DNA from: Motacilla alba alba
Taxonomy: Eukaryota; Chordata; Aves; Passeriformes; Motacillidae
NCBI RefSeq assembly: GCF_015832195.1
Contig: NC_052028.1
Location: 8,227,501-8,291,500 of the forward strand
Direction: 5' to 3'
DNA: 64,000 nt
Shown here: positions 1 to 12,430 of the stretch, piece by piece
Layout: each line of letters begins with the position of its first letter
Numbering within the stretch: position 1 is the first letter of the stretch
The notes under the pieces: model-generated
What the model saw: the letters and a program-made list of their open reading frames with translations, nothing else
Told to the model about the DNA's origin: nothing
The model's database searches: none
Made by a program: the position numbers and the translations under genes

Positions 1-993
1 CATTAGATTCCAGTAGTAAGTAAAAACACTGTGTTTACACCAACTTTAAAACCAGCAAATTCTGTTTAAGTATAAAGGGAATGAATTCACTATCTTACAG
101 TTGATGTTAACATTCTAGACCTGATGAACAGTTCTTGTGCTCAACAGCTTCCCATATTTCTTTCTCTCTCAGCTGGCCTAGTAAAAGTTACTTCTCCCCA
201 CAAACCATGACCTTCATATTCTAGTGCCTGATGAATTAGCAGCACAGAAAAGAGATTTTTATCTGACCTTAAAAAAAAAGAAAGTTTGTGTGTTCTCTCA
301 AGGACTAAATGAATCTTGTGAAACGAAACCCAACCCTTTTGGCTTTAGAAAACTTTGCCTGTAACTCGTGTGTATGTTCCTGGAAACCTCAGACCTTTTT
401 GTCACATGGAATTGCCTGTAGGAAACAGGGTTAGTACCAGCAATTTTCCCAGTAATTAAAGAGAAATACTAACATAGGTGGTATTTGTGGGAAGTAACAT
501 TTATTTTTACTGTAGCATGTGTAGCATCAAGTAGTGAGGATTTTGTTTCACTGAACATCTAGACAATGCTTAGCCTCATGTATCTGTTCATGAAGAGGCA
601 AAATCTGAATTCACCCTTTCCCAGCAGAAGTAAAAAAAAAAAAACCTAAAACTCAAAAAACTTTGTTGTATTTAAGCCAGCACAAATCCCAGTTTTAATA
701 ATTATTAGCTCATCTGATCTTATTCTTGCTCAAATAGACTTTGACACATTGGAGATGGGATTTTGCAAGTGAACTAAAAGCATCTAGCTTGGGGTTGAGT
801 TTCTGCCTGCTTATTGTAACTGCAACAGAGTTGCAGTTAAACCCAACAGAGCAGTTCTGACCAACCACCTCTTACTACTTAATGACCTAAAGCCCTTGGA
901 GCCACCAAACACCTGCAGACCCCTCACCCCAGAAGTGACCAGCCAGCACGGGTCAGCACAGAGCTCGGGAGAGCTCCCAGGAACATGGCAGTG
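1..993. other. Non-coding stretch, nothing recognised
   Basis: No exon-like frame, repeat family or RNA gene was recognised here. The stretch is moderately AT-rich, with A-runs near 270 and 632-644. It ends where a degraded CR1 tail begins. Confidence 0.6.
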
Positions 994-1053
994 GCTAGGT
1001 TAAGACCTAGATTCGATGATCCTAGAGGCTTTTTCCAGCCTTAACAATTCCAT
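994..1053 (+). mobile_element. Old CR1 LINE 3'-tail fragment
   Basis: About 60 bp resemble the terminal part of a CR1 LINE: a 'gttaagacctag' segment, then 'ttcgatgatcctagaggc', then 'ttccagccttaacaattcc'. This matches the family layout of a 'gatgatcttagaggtc' block followed by 'ttccaacct'. It is much more diverged than the other copies here and lacks the upstream 'gaagctgtggctgcc' block, so it is probably an old, severely 5'-truncated insertion. Its shortness makes the assignment tentative. Confidence 0.5.
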
Positions 1054-4000
1054 ATTTGTGTGACCACATCCCCCTCCAAGCCCTTCCCATAAGTGCAGAC
1101 TTGCAGACAAAAGCTTTACCCGCACAGCAGCCGAGGAGAATTTTAAGCCAGCAAAGGACTGTTTGTTTGTGCTAAGAAAGAGATTTAATGTCTAAATTAA
1201 ATAAGTGCACTATGCTTAGCTCCCACTGCCAGAACGGCTGGATATTAATGGCTCTCCCGCTGGAGCTGGCTGTCCCTGGAGAGCCCTGCTCACACCAGCC
1301 GTGTGCTGATCAGCACATCAGCAACAGGGGCACGCGCGCACCGAGCCGCGCGCTCCCTCCCCGCTCCTCCCTGCTTCCAGTTAGCTTCCTGAAAGGAACT
1401 GTTCTGCTGTTTTGACAGAAATCCTCTCGTCCCCTGGGAGTGCACTGAAAGAACAAACAACAGGTTTGATTCAAGGAAAGTCTGAAAATTATTGCTACAA
1501 AATCAGGAAAGTGAAATGGAAAATCCACTGGTAGAGGACCGAGTCAAAATTAGCTCCTGGATGCAAAGGAAAAGAAGTTGGATACTTTTAATGATTTTCA
1601 TCATGTTCCTGTTGTTAAATGAGTACAATAAAACATGTTTCAGTTGTATAATTCCAAATACTAATTGCTGTGACATCTGAAACTGAAAATAATCCCACAG
1701 GTTTCCCAAACAGAGAGAAATCCATGTGTTGTGCAGAGGTGTTCAGCGAGGCCAGCAGCGCCGTTCTCCCGACAAGAACAGCCTCTCACCCTCCAGTGAG
1801 CAAACAGCATCCTGAGAAATAATCACATTAGCACTTCTGTCTGCTGGAAAGGCACAGGGTGAAAGGAAAGACAGAGGGCTGTAACTATTACTTCTGTTCT
1901 AGAATACTAGGGGGTGCTCAGTTAAAGATGTGGGAATGATGATGGGATCATCGAATCAGAGGGAGCACAGCCCAGATGTGATGAACAAGGCCTGATGAAC
2001 ACGCTTCCTTTGAGGAGGGAATTGCAGTGCCCGACACACAGATCAGGCAGGACTTGTTCTGGTGATGTTATTTATATTGGGTGAATATTAAAAGGGTGAA
2101 GGAGTCATTCTCAGCATTGTCTCACAGTCAATCAAGAAATCATTTTGAAGTTCACTCAGAACCCAATTACTTCACCAGCACCTCCACGCTTCCCAGGACA
2201 CGTTAGGATGATCCAGTGATAATACAAACCCTGTGACTCACCAAAAATGATCACTTAGCACTCTCTCTAATCAATCTGACCTGTTTGGAATATACTTGCA
2301 GGTGTCATCCAAATGCAAACCTCCCCATGCAAGAAGCATTTACTATATACCCAAAAGGAAAAGAGTTGTCCCTGCTTCTCTACTGCTACCTTTATGTGAA
2401 GACTTAGCTCTGGTTGGGACACCTTGTAGTACTGAGGAGCAGTCAGGGCTTTCTGGATAATTTAATGTACTGGTATGGGCTTTGACTTAATCCACATGCT
2501 TTGCCTTACAAAGGCAGAGTTGCTCTTTACTGGTTTTGAGACCCTCAGCCCACTAGAAGCTGTTACAGTCCTCTATCCAACACACACACTGCAGCCCTGG
2601 CTGGCCAGTTCACCATCATGATGGCAAGATCCAGCTTGGTTTTACAAGCATGTAGAAACCTGTACTTCTCTCCAACTTTCCTATGAGTCCAGCTGCTCAT
2701 TCCAAAATCAGCATCAGGAACAGGCACTAATCCAGCTACCCTGAGCAGTGAGACCATGAGCCCCTCTCTGATAGACCCACTCAGGGTCTCACCCTGTCTG
2801 CTGCTGAGGATCAGTGCTTAAAGTATTATGACAGAGTTAGGAGAATGTACTTCCTCATTTATCAGAACTTCTGTGGGTCACACGGTTACTTCATCATTGC
2901 ACAGTGTTCAGATGCAGCCTGGATCCCAACTCCTGCACACCAGGGAAATCCCACCAGCATCTAGGAGTGCACACACAGGCACCTCACAGGCTGGGATACC
3001 TGCTCAAACCACAGCCACCCTCTCTTTTCACAAACTGGTGTTTTCCCATGAAAATGTCTCTGGCAATGGATCAGCCCTCACTGACACTGGTGCCAACAGA
3101 GTTGGACGCGTTGATAGCAGCAGAGAAGCAGCACAGGGCTGCTTCCAATTTCTGGCTTCACTGATTCTATTTCCCAGGGAATAAGGGTTGCCACAATGTT
3201 GATTCTGTTAAAAGCAGCTGATGAACTTCTGTATTTAACAGGCAATACGAGTTCAACCCCAAATATGGCTATTATCTAATTTAGGGAAAACTAACAATTT
3301 TTGAAAAACAAGTGTGGGTAAAGAGGAAATAAAAAGCAGGATAATAAAAAAAACCTAACTTCAGTAACTGAGAGAAAAATGATTCTTTAAAGCATTCAGA
3401 TATGAAAAGTAAAGAAAAAAGATCCTGTTATAGGCAATTCACATCATAGAATTTCAATGGGAAAAGCAAAACAACTTGAGGCAGGGGCACTGCGTGCCAC
3501 TGTCACCTACTTTGCAGTTGCAATGAGAAACTAAATTGAAATCTTGTAAGAAGTGACATTTTGAAAAATTTCCAAATCTGCAGATGGCAAACACAACACT
3601 TTTTTCTTGTATTTTTTATTTTCCAAGCTAGAGCATAATTTGATGCTATTATCTGCTGGCTGTGCAAGATAGATTTCAGCCTTTGCAACAACCATTGTGC
3701 ACACAAACCCCAGGAACAGATACATTAATAACAGATATGGCCCCCTATGCTGAACAAATTTAAAAGCCAAAATCCAACTCATGCCTTTGGAAGGAACCAG
3801 CTTTGAAGTCTATAGGTCCAGAATCACTTTTCACATACGTTAGTTTCATCCTGGCTAAACATGTTCCTGGATGAGTTTCAGGATACCTGAAATGAGTCAA
3901 ACAGTTTTACACTCAATTAGAAAAAGCATCTGAGCTGATATTCAGCCCTAATGACTGTCACATCCTTGGAGACACTTTATCCGACAGAACCTAGAAATTC

Positions 4001-4747
4001 AGCAGAAAGAAGCATCTTAACCTCACTAAAACTGAGAGAGCAAAAAGAATTACAAAAAGACATACCACCTATGAGGGAGAGGCAAGGATAATAACGAGGA
4101 GGAGATAGGGACAAAAATACGAGGATCACTCTCATGCTACTTCATAAACACACAGTGCCCATTATGCTATATGCAAAACAACAAACCTGCCTAATATTCT
4201 TCAAAAATTCTCATCAAACACAAGTAAGCAGCATGGCATGGATAAATAACTCCTGTCTCATGACAAACAAGGAAATATTTATGGAAGGCTATTAAACTTG
4301 GATTACCGAGACATTGGAGCAGTTGCAGAGTGGCCAATCAGCTCTGCTGACTAAATACATATTTATAAATGCTTTACCTCTTTTGTTTACCCAATGGCTT
4401 ATTCATTCCATTCTGGTTTTATTTGGGTCTATCAAAAACAGTAAATGTGCAGTTAGATGCATAATAAAAACTCCTTTAGAAAAGTAATTACATTACCTTA
4501 TACAGAGCAGATTTTTCTTTCCCAAGCACCATGAACAACTGGACCATTTCACAGGCTCCTAAGTTCTTATTAAAAATATACTGACATGTGCTAATTACTG
4601 AAATGAAATCTTGCCTAGAAATGTAAAGTCCAAAAGAATCGTTTACACACAAAGCAGGGCCCCCTGGAAACCACTAACTTAAGCAGAGTAATTGCTACAA
4701 CAGCAGCCAGGGACATGGTTATGGCCCCAAACACCTGAATGGCTCGT
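1054..4747. other. Non-coding stretch
   Basis: No supported gene. The longest open frame is 118 codons (2828-3184, plus), with no splice context, domain or recognisable composition. A minus-strand frame at 3531-3782 has a hydrophobic run resembling a signal peptide, but nothing else supports it. No interspersed repeat was recognised. Confidence 0.6.
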
Positions 4748-4978
4748 TCTTCACATCCTACTAGGGAAAAAGTCTTCCCTGTGAGGGTGGTGAGGCCCTG
4801 GCACAGGTTGCCCAGAGAAGCTGTGGCTGCTCCATCCCTGGAAGTGTCCAAGGCAAGCTTGAACACGGCTTGAAGCAACCTGGGATAGTGGAAGGTGTCC
4901 CTGCCCATGGCAGGGGGCTGTAATGAGATAACCTTTCAAATCCCTTCCAACCCAAACCATCCTGGGATTCTATGATTC
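4748..4978 (+). mobile_element. CR1 LINE, 3' end
   Basis: A clear 3'-terminal CR1 fragment. In order it shows the 'ttccctgtgagggtggtgag' block, 'ggcacaggttgcccagagaa', a 'ggaagtgtccaaggc' segment and 'ggtgtccctgcccatggcag'. It finishes with 'cttccaacccaaaccat' and the octamer-type terminus 'gattctatgattc'. Only about 230 bp of a full element of several kilobases is present, the usual product of 5' truncation during target-primed reverse transcription. It has no coding capacity. Confidence 0.95.
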
Positions 4979-5611
4979 CACTGGGTTTGGCTAGAGCAGG
5001 ATGTGGTGCAAGAACATAACAGCCCCACAGTTAAGCACTGTAAGGATCGCTGATGGCCTCAGCCACTGCCATGTCACCTCCAGGAGAGGCCACCAGAGCT
5101 CCCCTAGAGCCTCCCCTGCCATAAACCACCCCCCTAGCTGGGCTAACCCAGTGACAGGCTCAGCACTTCCATCTTCCACAGGCTGAGGCCATGACCACCT
5201 GGGAGTAAGTGCCTGAACTAAGAGAGCACAAAGAGGGTTATTCCTCTCTTATTTTTAGCTCATATTTGAGCAGTGAGTTGAAGCTCCAGTAATATTAACC
5301 TAATTGCTCTGCCTTACAGTTAAAGCTCAGTTCAGGAAGAAATGGCATGTTGAAACCTATTAAGTCTGAAATTGAAAATGCACCATGCTCTTACACATAT
5401 TAAGTAGACTAGTAGCATGTTCAAAAATCTGACTGGACTCAGAAGCGATCCTGGACTTTGGATCTTTTGTTTGAAAGTCTGAGTTTACTCATTTTTCTAA
5501 TATCTAAGGTGTGCTGGATAAACTGATTTGTTTGACAGTGTTTGCATATTACATTATATTGCCATTACCAGAAACATCTGCTGCCATTTTTTTATTCAAC
5601 CCTTAAAAATA

Positions 5612-5667
5612 AGTTTATGTTATAACTTAACTGTTAAGTTAAACTTAACTTAGTTTATGTTATAACT
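5612..5667. repeat. AT-rich direct repeat flanking a palindrome
   Basis: The 16-mer 'agtttatgttataact' occurs at 5612-5627 and again at 5652-5667, 40 bp apart. Between them lies a perfect inverted repeat, 'aacttaac' t 'gttaagtt' (5624-5640), followed by another partial copy, 'aaacttaactta'. This looks like local duplication of a palindromic AT motif. I do not recognise it as a transposon terminus. Confidence 0.8.
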
Positions 5668-7682
5668 GGTCTGAAAATTCTGGGTTTACCATGCCTTTGC
5701 ACCTTTCAATATCATGTACAAGCATCACATGTCTGCTCCACATGAGAGGGGCTTCCACATCATGCAATGCTCTCTGTAACAACAGCATTTCACCAGAGTT
5801 ATGTGGCTGGAGACAAAAGTAGAATTTCATAGAAAGAACAATGCACCACTGAAAACAAGCAAAAAAATCAAATCCAACATGACTTCAAACCTCACTGTAT
5901 TTCAACCTGGCTGCTGCTAATGATAAAGTCAAGAAAAAACCATTTGTCTGAAAATATGCCCTCTTCTTCTTAAAGACAGGTTATCTTAGAAGACCAGTGC
6001 AAACTAATCCTGCTTTTCAGCTCTGGGGCAGCTAGAGAAAAGTGCTTTGGAGAGGCTGAAGATGCAGCCCAAACAAGGTTTGTAGGACAAAGCAGCACCT
6101 TCCAAAAGAGTTCCCAGTTTAGATGGAAAAAGTAGAGAAGTTTGTGGAGTCACGGGCTGACAGAAGCCAACACCACACACAGCTTTTTCAGCTGCCAAAT
6201 CAGCACAGCTTGTTCTGATTTCAGATGGAAAAAGAGAGATGCCTTCAGGCATATCCAGCTTCAGCTTTCTGCACTGGGGATACTTATTTATCACGTACAG
6301 TGGTATGGAATACACATATATGTTATTTTCTATCTCCCTGTAAATCCTCACCAGGTCTCACAGATTTCTGGCTCATCTCCATGTTCTCTCTCTTCCCACA
6401 CTGGGAACTGAAGCTGTCCACTTCCTAAGCTAGTCCACAATCTGCTTGATCCGACCTGCTGCCAGGAAACAGTTTCCTGATTTCCTGCCACTCAAGAAGT
6501 TTTCACTTCAGCTCCTTCACGTCCATCAATCTGCTGCTCTAGCAAAGCCACACTCTATTATATTTACTTACTAAACAGTCATGCCCATTCTGCCATGAAG
6601 GGAATTCATTCCTCCTCCTGCCCCACAGTACTTGACTACACAAACTGATGGATCCATTTACAGGAACCTTAACTCTGCCAAACCACTCTGCTTCCACCAG
6701 TCAGAGAGCTGGGCATGCAAGGGGTTTGCTGTGCTTATGGCAGAGCTGGGCTCAGCCACAGCTGCATTCACGTTTTCAGAAGCATTCCAGCTCTGTGAAC
6801 AGTCATTTGTCAGCCTCAGGTGACCACCAGGACTAGCCCTGTTTGGTTCAGGGGCTGCTCAGAAACTCCCTGGCTAAGCTGCAATTCTCTGCCCCTCCTC
6901 CCAGACACATGTGCAATACAAACAGCAACAGTAAGACTGCCCAGGAGCATTCACATTCCTGTTTAATTTACCACTGTGCCCAGCGCTGGTTAATGTGTTG
7001 ATTATTCGAGGTTCTTCCCCCTCCACATGGTTTTACTCCCTATTTAATTCCTGCCACTTAAGAGCACAAAATACACCAAGTTATAATTAAACACCACTGC
7101 TGATAGGTGTGTGGGAGCAAACAACTTTGCCCCTTCCCAACTAGGGCTAGGCTGTTCAAGTGGGATGAAGTACAAAAGAACCTGAGAAACTGTGGTTTCA
7201 TAACCTTGGAAACACAGGCACTAAACACGAGATGAATATCTTGACCCAAACATCCTTCCCTGAGTAACAGATTTCAAAGCATATGTCATCAGTGAATGGC
7301 AAAGCCAGAGATAATAAAACTTTCTATGGAAATAAAGCAGCTGAGATGGGCAGAAACAAAAAATTTTGTTTGAAGTAAAGACTCAGTAATTGTTAAAACT
7401 AGTATAACAAACATGGAAAATATTCCAACTTGTAATTCAACAAAACAGGGATTTCTAATGTAAAAGCTGTCCTTCAGACTTTGGAAGAATGTCCTGAAAT
7501 TCAGCCAGCATGTTTCTGAACACCCAGCTGTGTACAGAGCATATACATACAAATATTTACTTTCATATCATCTGCATGTAACTGGGATAGCCAGACAACC
7601 AAGATCCTGGGGGTACAGTTTCTTCTGAAGAGCAACATAAGCACAGCTACTGAGTTTTGGTGGGTTTTGACTAAGTAGTAAG

Positions 7683-7704
7683 AAAAAAAAAAAAAAAAAA
7701 AAAA
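7683..7704 (+). repeat. Poly(A) run, about 22 bp
   Basis: An uninterrupted homopolymer of roughly 22 A. No retroposed sequence is recognisable immediately upstream, so it cannot be called the tail of a processed pseudogene. It is most likely a simple homopolymer repeat. Confidence 0.9.
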
Positions 7705-9003
7705 CACAGATTTTTTTGCATTCCAGTAATAGGAAAAAAACAACATAATGTGAAATTAATAGGTGATTTACTACAAAATTAATTACAGCTGACCACTTTG
7801 TGCTCCTGAAGGATTTCAGGAGAGCAACTTATCATTCCTGCCAATTTTGGAGTGCCTGTCAACTTCCATGGAGAGGCAAACATTTGAAGTGGGTGAAAAG
7901 AAAGAGTGAGGTAAACAGAATTTCTGAAGGGCATTACTGTTTCATAACCATGAGTCAGTTCTTCATGTAGGACATAAAAATTGATGTCAAGTGGAGAATA
8001 ATGAAATATTTCTTAAGCTGCTGGCTGGATCCTCTACCACTGCTAATTGATGCAGAGATTTTTCAATAAAACTCTAGCAACTTCATACAGCTCAGGGTGT
8101 ACTACATTCTATTGCTCCACATTGTGATTAGGAATCACAGTGTGACAATGAGGATTGTGCATCTGTAATAAATATATACAAATAGGACATCCACAACACA
8201 GAGCTTGTGAAAACTTCAGACAAGTGTCAATTCAAAGAAGTTTTAATTCAAACCAGATATTTAAAGTTTGTATCTTTATGGCAGTGTGATGTCATCTGTC
8301 TGAATAAATCTAGAGTTGCATCTCATTTAATAAGATTATATGGTCAGAGCAGAAGCAATTTGCTTGAACATTTCTTGGCTGAATGGTTTCAAAAGCATCT
8401 TTTGACACTAATTTGTTGAACAGATGATTGTGAACAACATAAAAACAAATTAAAACTTTTAAGTGCTTGGGTTAGATTCTCAGCTAGTAAAAAGCAAAGG
8501 TGGTTCATTAATTCAGCAGAGCTTTACTTATTTCTATCTACTGAAGACCTGGCTCTTTATGCTTAATGTGACTATACATATGCTTGGGCACAGTCCTACT
8601 CAGCAGACAATTTGTTCTAGTACTCAGCATCCTTCAGCCCCACAGTGCCAACTGAAATGGGAACATTTGTCAGCTCCAGAAGTTGCAGAATTAGTTCCTG
8701 TGTCCTTGCCATTAAAATAATTGGGGAAACCACTGGAGGCTCTGTTCTGCCAGACATGGGGAATGAGACACAAATGTATGTGGCTTTTACATATATAAGT
8801 TGCATGGTGTAATTTACAGCAGCAGGTAAGTGTTAGGCGTTCATGTACACACATTACACAGGGAAAAGTCACCATTCTTTAAAACTAAACCCTGCCACTG
8901 TCCAGCCTAATGTCTGCAGGTGCTCTCTACTTGGTCCCGTTACTTCCAATCTAACACACACCCTTCAGTCTCCCAGTTTCCTGCACAGGGACTTCTCCTC
9001 AGA

Positions 9004-9220
9004 CTATGTAGATTTTAGGAAGAAATTCTCCCCTGTGAGGGTGGTGAGACGGTGGCACAGGTTGTCCAGAGAAGCTGTGGCTGCCCCATCCCTGGAAGTG
9101 TTCAAGGCCAGGCTGGATGGGGCTTGGAGCAGCCTGGGATAGCGGAAGGTGTCCCTGCCCATGGCAGAGGGTGGAATGAGACAGGCTTTGAGGTTCCTTC
9201 CAACCCCAACCATTCTGACA
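9004..9220 (+). mobile_element. CR1 LINE, 3' end
   Basis: The fragment begins at the 'ttttaggaagaaattc' block, continues through 'ggcacaggttgtccagagaa', and ends at 'ccttccaaccccaaccattc' without an extended octamer terminus. An open frame of 237 codons (9052-9765, plus), the longest in the window, starts inside this element and runs into its flank. It is a by-product of the GC-rich, stop-poor CR1 tail and not a gene. Confidence 0.95.
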
Positions 9221-12189
9221 CTTCATCCTTCTCACAAAATGCCTGCTGTGTCCACATGATCTGCACAAACTGCTGCTTTTCCCAGCTCCCTACTCCTGTT
9301 TTGCGCTTCCCCATCTGCTCTCCTGCAGTATTACACTGCCCTGGACAGCAACAAGGAGTGTGCAGGTTATTCCCCTTTTGGCTCCCTTCCCCTTTCCTCT
9401 GCTCTAAGGGCAGGGAACATTATGAAAAAAATAACATGAAAATGAGAAAAAGGATGCAGTTAGTGAAAAAAGATCTGCCTGCCCAAATTTGCCCAGTGAT
9501 TTTAGTTCAACAGAGCAATACAGAAGGATGGTATTCAAATCCTGTGCTTGTCTGTCATATGCTGGGGTTTCTTGGGCTTGTGTTTAGAGGTTTTTTTGGC
9601 TGGCTGGGAGTTTGTTTTCAAAGCTCAACACCAAACCTGGCACTCCACCCCAGATTCTGTTTACCATTGCATGGGCATAATATGGATGATAATATAATAC
9701 AATATGACCCACCACAGTGGGTCAAATATGCAATCAACTCAGAAGCAAAATTCAAGTTAATTTAGAAAAATATTCCTGCATCTTCTAATCAAACCTCAGA
9801 TTGAGGGTTTTTTTTATTAAAACATTATTTTTATTCAAAAAGGGTAATATTTGCACACCAGTTAGGCATCCCAGGAACAAAACAGTTCTGCAGCCATTTC
9901 CATTTCAATTGAGAAGAAAATCAGTCTCCAAACATCACTGAGAGGCGGCTGCCAGCTGCAGTCAGGGAAGCATCTCTCCTCCATACCACAGCAATTAAAA
10001 GATCATGTAATTACTGCTGATCTCATGCCATGGAAGTCAAAGGAAAACCATTCATTGACTGTAATGGGCTCTGGAGCAGGTTCAAAATTTCTCCAGCATA
10101 TGTAATCCTGACACTTTGGAAACCAAAACCTCACACTTTAACTACGCTCATCCACGACTAAAGAAGAAAAAAGTGTTTTCATGCTCGACAGCAATCAAGG
10201 CTTTGTTCCCTTTGAAAGAAAAATGTCTGCTTTAAACCTAAAGGATTCAAACCTTTCGTCCCAAAATGAAGAAAAACTCTGCAAAGTCTAAACCAGGATT
10301 GCCCCTCCTTTCACCAAAAGCTCTTTTTTTAATCATCTTGGATCATCCATAAGCCTGGGATAATAAAAGCAGATACAGAGTAAGTCTGCTGAGCCCTCAC
10401 ATTTGTGGGTGTTTCTATGAGATTTTTTAGTTTTTCAGCTTTTTAAGAGAAAGCCAAAATTTCTACCAAGGGAACAGAACAAGGATAAACCCCCAACTCC
10501 CAATCTCTTCCAATCATCTCATTTCCTCAGGTAAAAACCATTATCTGCAAAAATTACCATTTTTAGGGGGGAAAAAGGCCTCATCAAAATCACCTCATAC
10601 CATATCACAAGATTTAGAAGAAATCCTTTTGTGTACATAATAAACATTCTGACCCTCCTGCTATTTCTTTCCTGACACCAAATGATATCTGCTCTGTGCA
10701 CATTTTAATACTGAACTGGTTTCTGAAGGAGCCTTTTGCTGAATTATTTTATAGGCACTATTGAGGAATAACTCCAGAGAGGAGGATGCTTAAACATTGC
10801 TGAAAATCCCCAGGTAGCTCTGCAAATCCACAGGCTTTTGTTATCAAGAGGTATTTACCATGTTAGCATTTTCTTGACTTCTGAGGAGTTTGCAGTTCTT
10901 CAGACAGACTTGATAATCCACATATTGCCTTGCTGGGCATAAGCCAAATTTATCTATAAATCTTAACTCCCTCAGTTGCCATCCCCTTTACTCCAGCCAT
11001 GGATCTAAGAAGCTTCTAACAGAAGTCCATTACATTGAATTCACTTCTGAAAAAAAATTCTGGTTTTGCCCCTCAAAATAAAAGTTAAGTCTTATCCATC
11101 CTCTGAAAGCAATGAGAAATCAGCCTCACTTAGCCTGCAAATTTGGTGTCTTGAGGCACTGATCTCCAAATTCAGTTATTGCTCTGCAGTAACATTCTCC
11201 AAGCCCATGATCTGTAAACTCAATCCTGATTTCAAGAATTGCTATCTTTAGGCTCTCATATGTGTTGGCTACTTTCATTGTGAAGAAAGTTCTGGAAGCA
11301 GAACTCCTATCTGAGAAAGGACTAGAGGTACATCCACAAGAGTGGATCCAGTCTCTGTGCCCATCATGAACTGCACCACAAGCCATAGCCAGGGCATGAC
11401 TGAACTGTGTCCACACCCACAACAAGAAGAGGCTTTTCTGCATCCCAAAGCAGCCTTGACCCACCCAAGAGCCCTCTTCAGTCTGAGACTGAGGGAAGTA
11501 CACTAGAACTGGATTTCTTCATCTAAACCAAACAGATTTCACCTTTAGCAAGAGCTGTATTTTTAATTAACTCAAGCCTCTCTGCTGCCTCAGCCTCACA
11601 GAAGAAAAAAAAAAAAAAAAAGAAAAAACACAACCACACAAAAAAACCCCCAAAAACCAAACCAAAACAACAACAACAAAAAAAAAAAAAAAAAAACACA
11701 AAAAAAACCTAACAAAACAAAAACAAACAAAAAAAGGAGATTATTTGCCCAAATGACAAGTTACCCTTGGACCTGATCTTCTTTGCTTATGCAGTAAAAC
11801 CTTGGTAGTTACAACCTCTTCCCAATATACAGGGTGCCTGAAACAATTCAAGAAGCTGCTGGAAGGGAACAGGGAATGCATAAATCCATTGAACAGGGGA
11901 GTGCCACCTGCTTCACATTCTACCAAGACAGATGAGGAAAGCAACTGTCTGATCCAGAAAACATCTGCTGAACAAAATCAAAATTAATGATAACCAGAAT
12001 GAGCTCTCTGATGGCCAATTCTCCCCAGCTGCCAGGAGCCACTCCTGGCAGAAGGCAATCGTTTCTGAGGCAGCAGAGTCGCCAGGAGCAGGAGCTGAGC
12101 TCAGGTGCACCTTGGGGTGGAGCTGTGCTGTGCAGGGGCATGGAAAGCCTCATCTGCACCTTTTTCTCCCTGAAATTCTCCAGGTTTTT
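9221..12189. other. Non-coding stretch
   Basis: No gene is recognised. It includes T/G-rich low-complexity DNA near 9570-9615 and the large A-rich tract at 11602-11736. The longest frame outside CR1 is 125 codons (11126-11503, minus), without splice sites or family resemblance. Confidence 0.6.
11602..11736 (+). repeat. A-rich low-complexity tract with AAC units
   Basis: About 135 bp made almost entirely of A with interspersed C: A-runs of 15-20, CAA/AAC trinucleotide units near 11668-11680, and AAACA units near the end. Similar A/C-rich, minus-strand T/G-rich tracts occur at 16195-16258 and 37800-37855 (the last in the opposite sense). This is a low-complexity sequence type common in bird genomes. 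Confidence 0.9.
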
Positions 12190-12430
12190 ATCACAGGATG
12201 TTTTGGGATGGAAAAGACCTTTAAAATCATCCAGTTCCAACCCCCTGCCATGCCTTCCACTAGACCAGGGTGCTCCAACCCCCCTCCAACCTGGGCTTGA
12301 ACACTTCCAGGGATGGGGCAGCCACAGCTGCTCTGGGCAACTTGTGCCAGGACCTCCCCACCCTTACAGGGAAGAATTACCTCCTAATATCTAATCTAAA
12401 TGATCTTCCTTCAGATTAAAGCCATTTAGA
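12190..12430 (-). mobile_element. CR1 LINE, 3' end (inverted)
   Basis: On the plus strand this reads as the reverse complement of the CR1 terminus: 'tcacaggatgttttgggatg', then 'ccagttccaaccccctgcca', 'cttccactagaccag', 'ccagggatggggcagccac', 'gaagaattacctcctaatat', ending at 'ttaaagccattta'. The overlapping 135-codon plus-strand frame (11987-12394) is antisense CR1. Confidence 0.95.

Larger units (their letters stand above)
4979..9003. other. Non-coding stretch
   Basis: About 4 kb between two plus-strand CR1 fragments. It contains an AT-rich palindrome/direct-repeat cluster (5612-5667) and an A22 tract (7683-7704). The longest frame is 115 codons (6004-6351, minus) and has no exon hallmarks. 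Confidence 0.6.

Noticed and set aside
3531..3782. Minus-strand frame with a hydrophobic, signal-like N-terminus
   Set aside because: No acceptor near the ATG, no donor at the end and a Lys/Ser-rich remainder. Weaker on every point than the 23.4-kb exon.
7683..7704. Poly(A) tail of a processed pseudogene
   Set aside because: No coding or mRNA-like sequence and no flanking target-site duplication could be seen upstream.
9052..9765. Longest open frame in the window, 237 codons, plus strand
   Set aside because: Its first third is CR1 3'-end sequence and the rest is low-similarity flank. There is no domain, splice context or plausible initiation.
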